DNA of 5,736 nucleotides, taken from contig ONVJ01000292.1 of the NCBI GenBank assembly GCA_900321265.1, positions 1-5,736 of the forward strand, written 5' to 3'. Shown here piece by piece: positions 4,871 through 5,736 of this stretch. The notes beneath the pieces were generated by a model. The model saw only the letters and a program-made list of their open reading frames with translations. It ran no database searches and was not told the origin of the DNA. The position numbers and the translations under genes are program-made. Source of the DNA: an uncultured Eubacteriales bacterium. Lineage in GTDB: Bacteria; Bacillota; Clostridia; Oscillospirales; CAG-272. Every line of letters starts with the position of its first letter. The first letter of the stretch is position 1.

Positions 4871-5736
4871 TCAAAGCAGGTCGAAGACCGAGAGCTGGTC
4901 GCTCTCGCTGAGTTTTGATAGAGCGCCGCAGGCCCTCAGCGAATCGATCGCGCCCTTGTTAGCCTTGCCGCGGGTCTTCAGATCTTCGACCGAGAAGAAG
5001 GGCGCTGCCTTTCTGGCCTCGACTATCGCCCTCGCGGCGCTTTCACCGATGCCCGATATCGCCGTAAAGGGCAGCCTGATGTTCCTTCCCTCGGGCAGGA
5101 ACTCCACCGCATCGGATCTTTCAAGATCGACGGGCAGGAAGTTTATCCCGCGGAGTATCGCCTCGTGCGCGAGCTGAAGTGTCGAAGCGGTGTTCTTTTC
5201 GTTCTGCGTCGCGTCCCGCCCGAGCTTGTCGATCCTCAAAATCTCGTTACGGACGGCGTTTCTGCCTTTTACCGCGATCTCGCCCGAAAATCCCTCGGGA
5301 GCAACCGTGAATATCGCCGAATAAAATGCTGTGGGCTCGTTGACCTTGTACCAGGCAAGGCGAATCGCCGACATGACATATGCAGCCGCGTGAGCCTTCG
5401 GGAACATGTACCTGATCTTTTCAAGCGAGCCGATATACCACTCGGGGACATTCTTCTCCCTCATCGCGTCAAGGAACTCTCCGGGGATCGGAAGCCCCTT
5501 CTTGTTCTTTCTGACGAACTCCATTATCTTGAAGGAGACCAGCTTGTCAAGCCCGTATCTGATGAGATCGAGCATGATGCCGTCCCTTGTTCCGACGACC
5601 TCGGATATCGTGCAGGTCCCGTTGTTGATAAGATCCTGCGCGTTTCCCAGCCAGACGTTGGTACCGTGGGTCAGTCCGGATATCTGCATCAGGTCGGCGA
5701 AGTTCTTGGGCTTCGCGTCGAGCAGCACCTGCTGAA
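4871..5736 (-). CDS. polC: DNA polymerase III PolC-type, C-terminal part (partial)
   Basis: The C-terminal 287 residues of the Gram-positive replicative polymerase PolC; the rest (exonuclease, PHP and most of the polymerase core) lies beyond the right edge, so the frame is open there and no start codon belongs in the window. The fragment follows PolC closely: KPKNFADLMQISGLTHGT near residues 8-25, the FKIMEFVRK segment, EWYIGSLEKIRYMFPKAHAA in the C-terminal fingers region, and a helix-hairpin-helix ISGIGESAARAIVEAR at about 226-241. The last residues are QLSVFDLL; QLSVF (nucleotides 4897-4883) fits the sliding-clamp (DnaN) binding pentapeptide found at the end of PolC. PolC synthesises DNA at the replication fork in Bacillota. 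The stop is TGA, and the oxidoreductase gene follows after 37 bases with no visible terminator between them. Confidence 0.96.
   Translation of the reverse strand, partial: QQVLLDAKPKNFADLMQISGLTHGTNVWLGNAQDLINNGTCTISEVVGTRDGIMLDLIRYGLDKLVSFKIMEFVRKNKKGLPIPGEFLDAMREKNVPEWYIGSLEKIRYMFPKAHAAAYVMSAIRLAWYKVNEPTAFYSAIFTVAPEGFSGEIAVKGRNAVRNEILRIDKLGRDATQNEKNTASTLQLAHEAILRGINFLPVDLERSDAVEFLPEGRNIRLPFTAISGIGESAARAIVEARKAAPFFSVEDLKTRGKANKGAIDSLRACGALSKLSESDQLSVFDLL

Noticed and set aside
5726..5728. GTG at the right edge as a true start of a short polC-like protein
   Set aside because: The frame stays open to the window edge and the residues before it (Gln-Gln) continue PolC homology; the gene is simply truncated by the window.

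Overview
The window reads as a piece of chromosome from a Bacillota (Gram-positive, most likely Clostridia) genome of moderate to high GC. The best evidence is the C-terminal part of a PolC-type replicative DNA polymerase III, an enzyme form mainly confined to that phylum and its relatives. Third codon positions favour G and C in all four genes, which also explains the long but meaningless antisense frames opposite them. Genus cannot be fixed from the sequence.

All four genes lie on the minus strand, so in transcription order the window runs from right to left: polC (3' end only, cut by the right edge), a 37-bp gap, a Gfo/Idh/MocA-family NAD(P)-dependent oxidoreductase, a 113-bp spacer with a weak promoter candidate and a small leader with alternative hairpins, pheS, a 14-bp gap, pheT, and finally about 230 bp of non-coding sequence packed with palindromes. 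pheS and pheT make the two subunits of phenylalanyl-tRNA synthetase. They look translationally coupled, because the pheS stop codon is part of the pheT Shine-Dalgarno sequence. The oxidoreductase may be cotranscribed with polC or with pheST, but nothing in its sequence links it functionally to replication or tRNA charging.

No mobile element, CRISPR array, tRNA, rRNA or defence system is visible, and I see no obvious new multi-gene system. Two things deserve attention. First, the PheRS is unusual: the PheS scaffold is well conserved, but four segments that line the phenylalanyl-adenylate pocket differ from the usual bacterial consensus (including Tyr at the position of E. coli Ala294), while the PheT editing-site residues appear intact. 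Second, the 3' intergenic region holds five hairpins in about 205 bp; two of them have related arms that differ by compensated base-pair changes, and one has a canonical terminator tail facing away from the only gene nearby.
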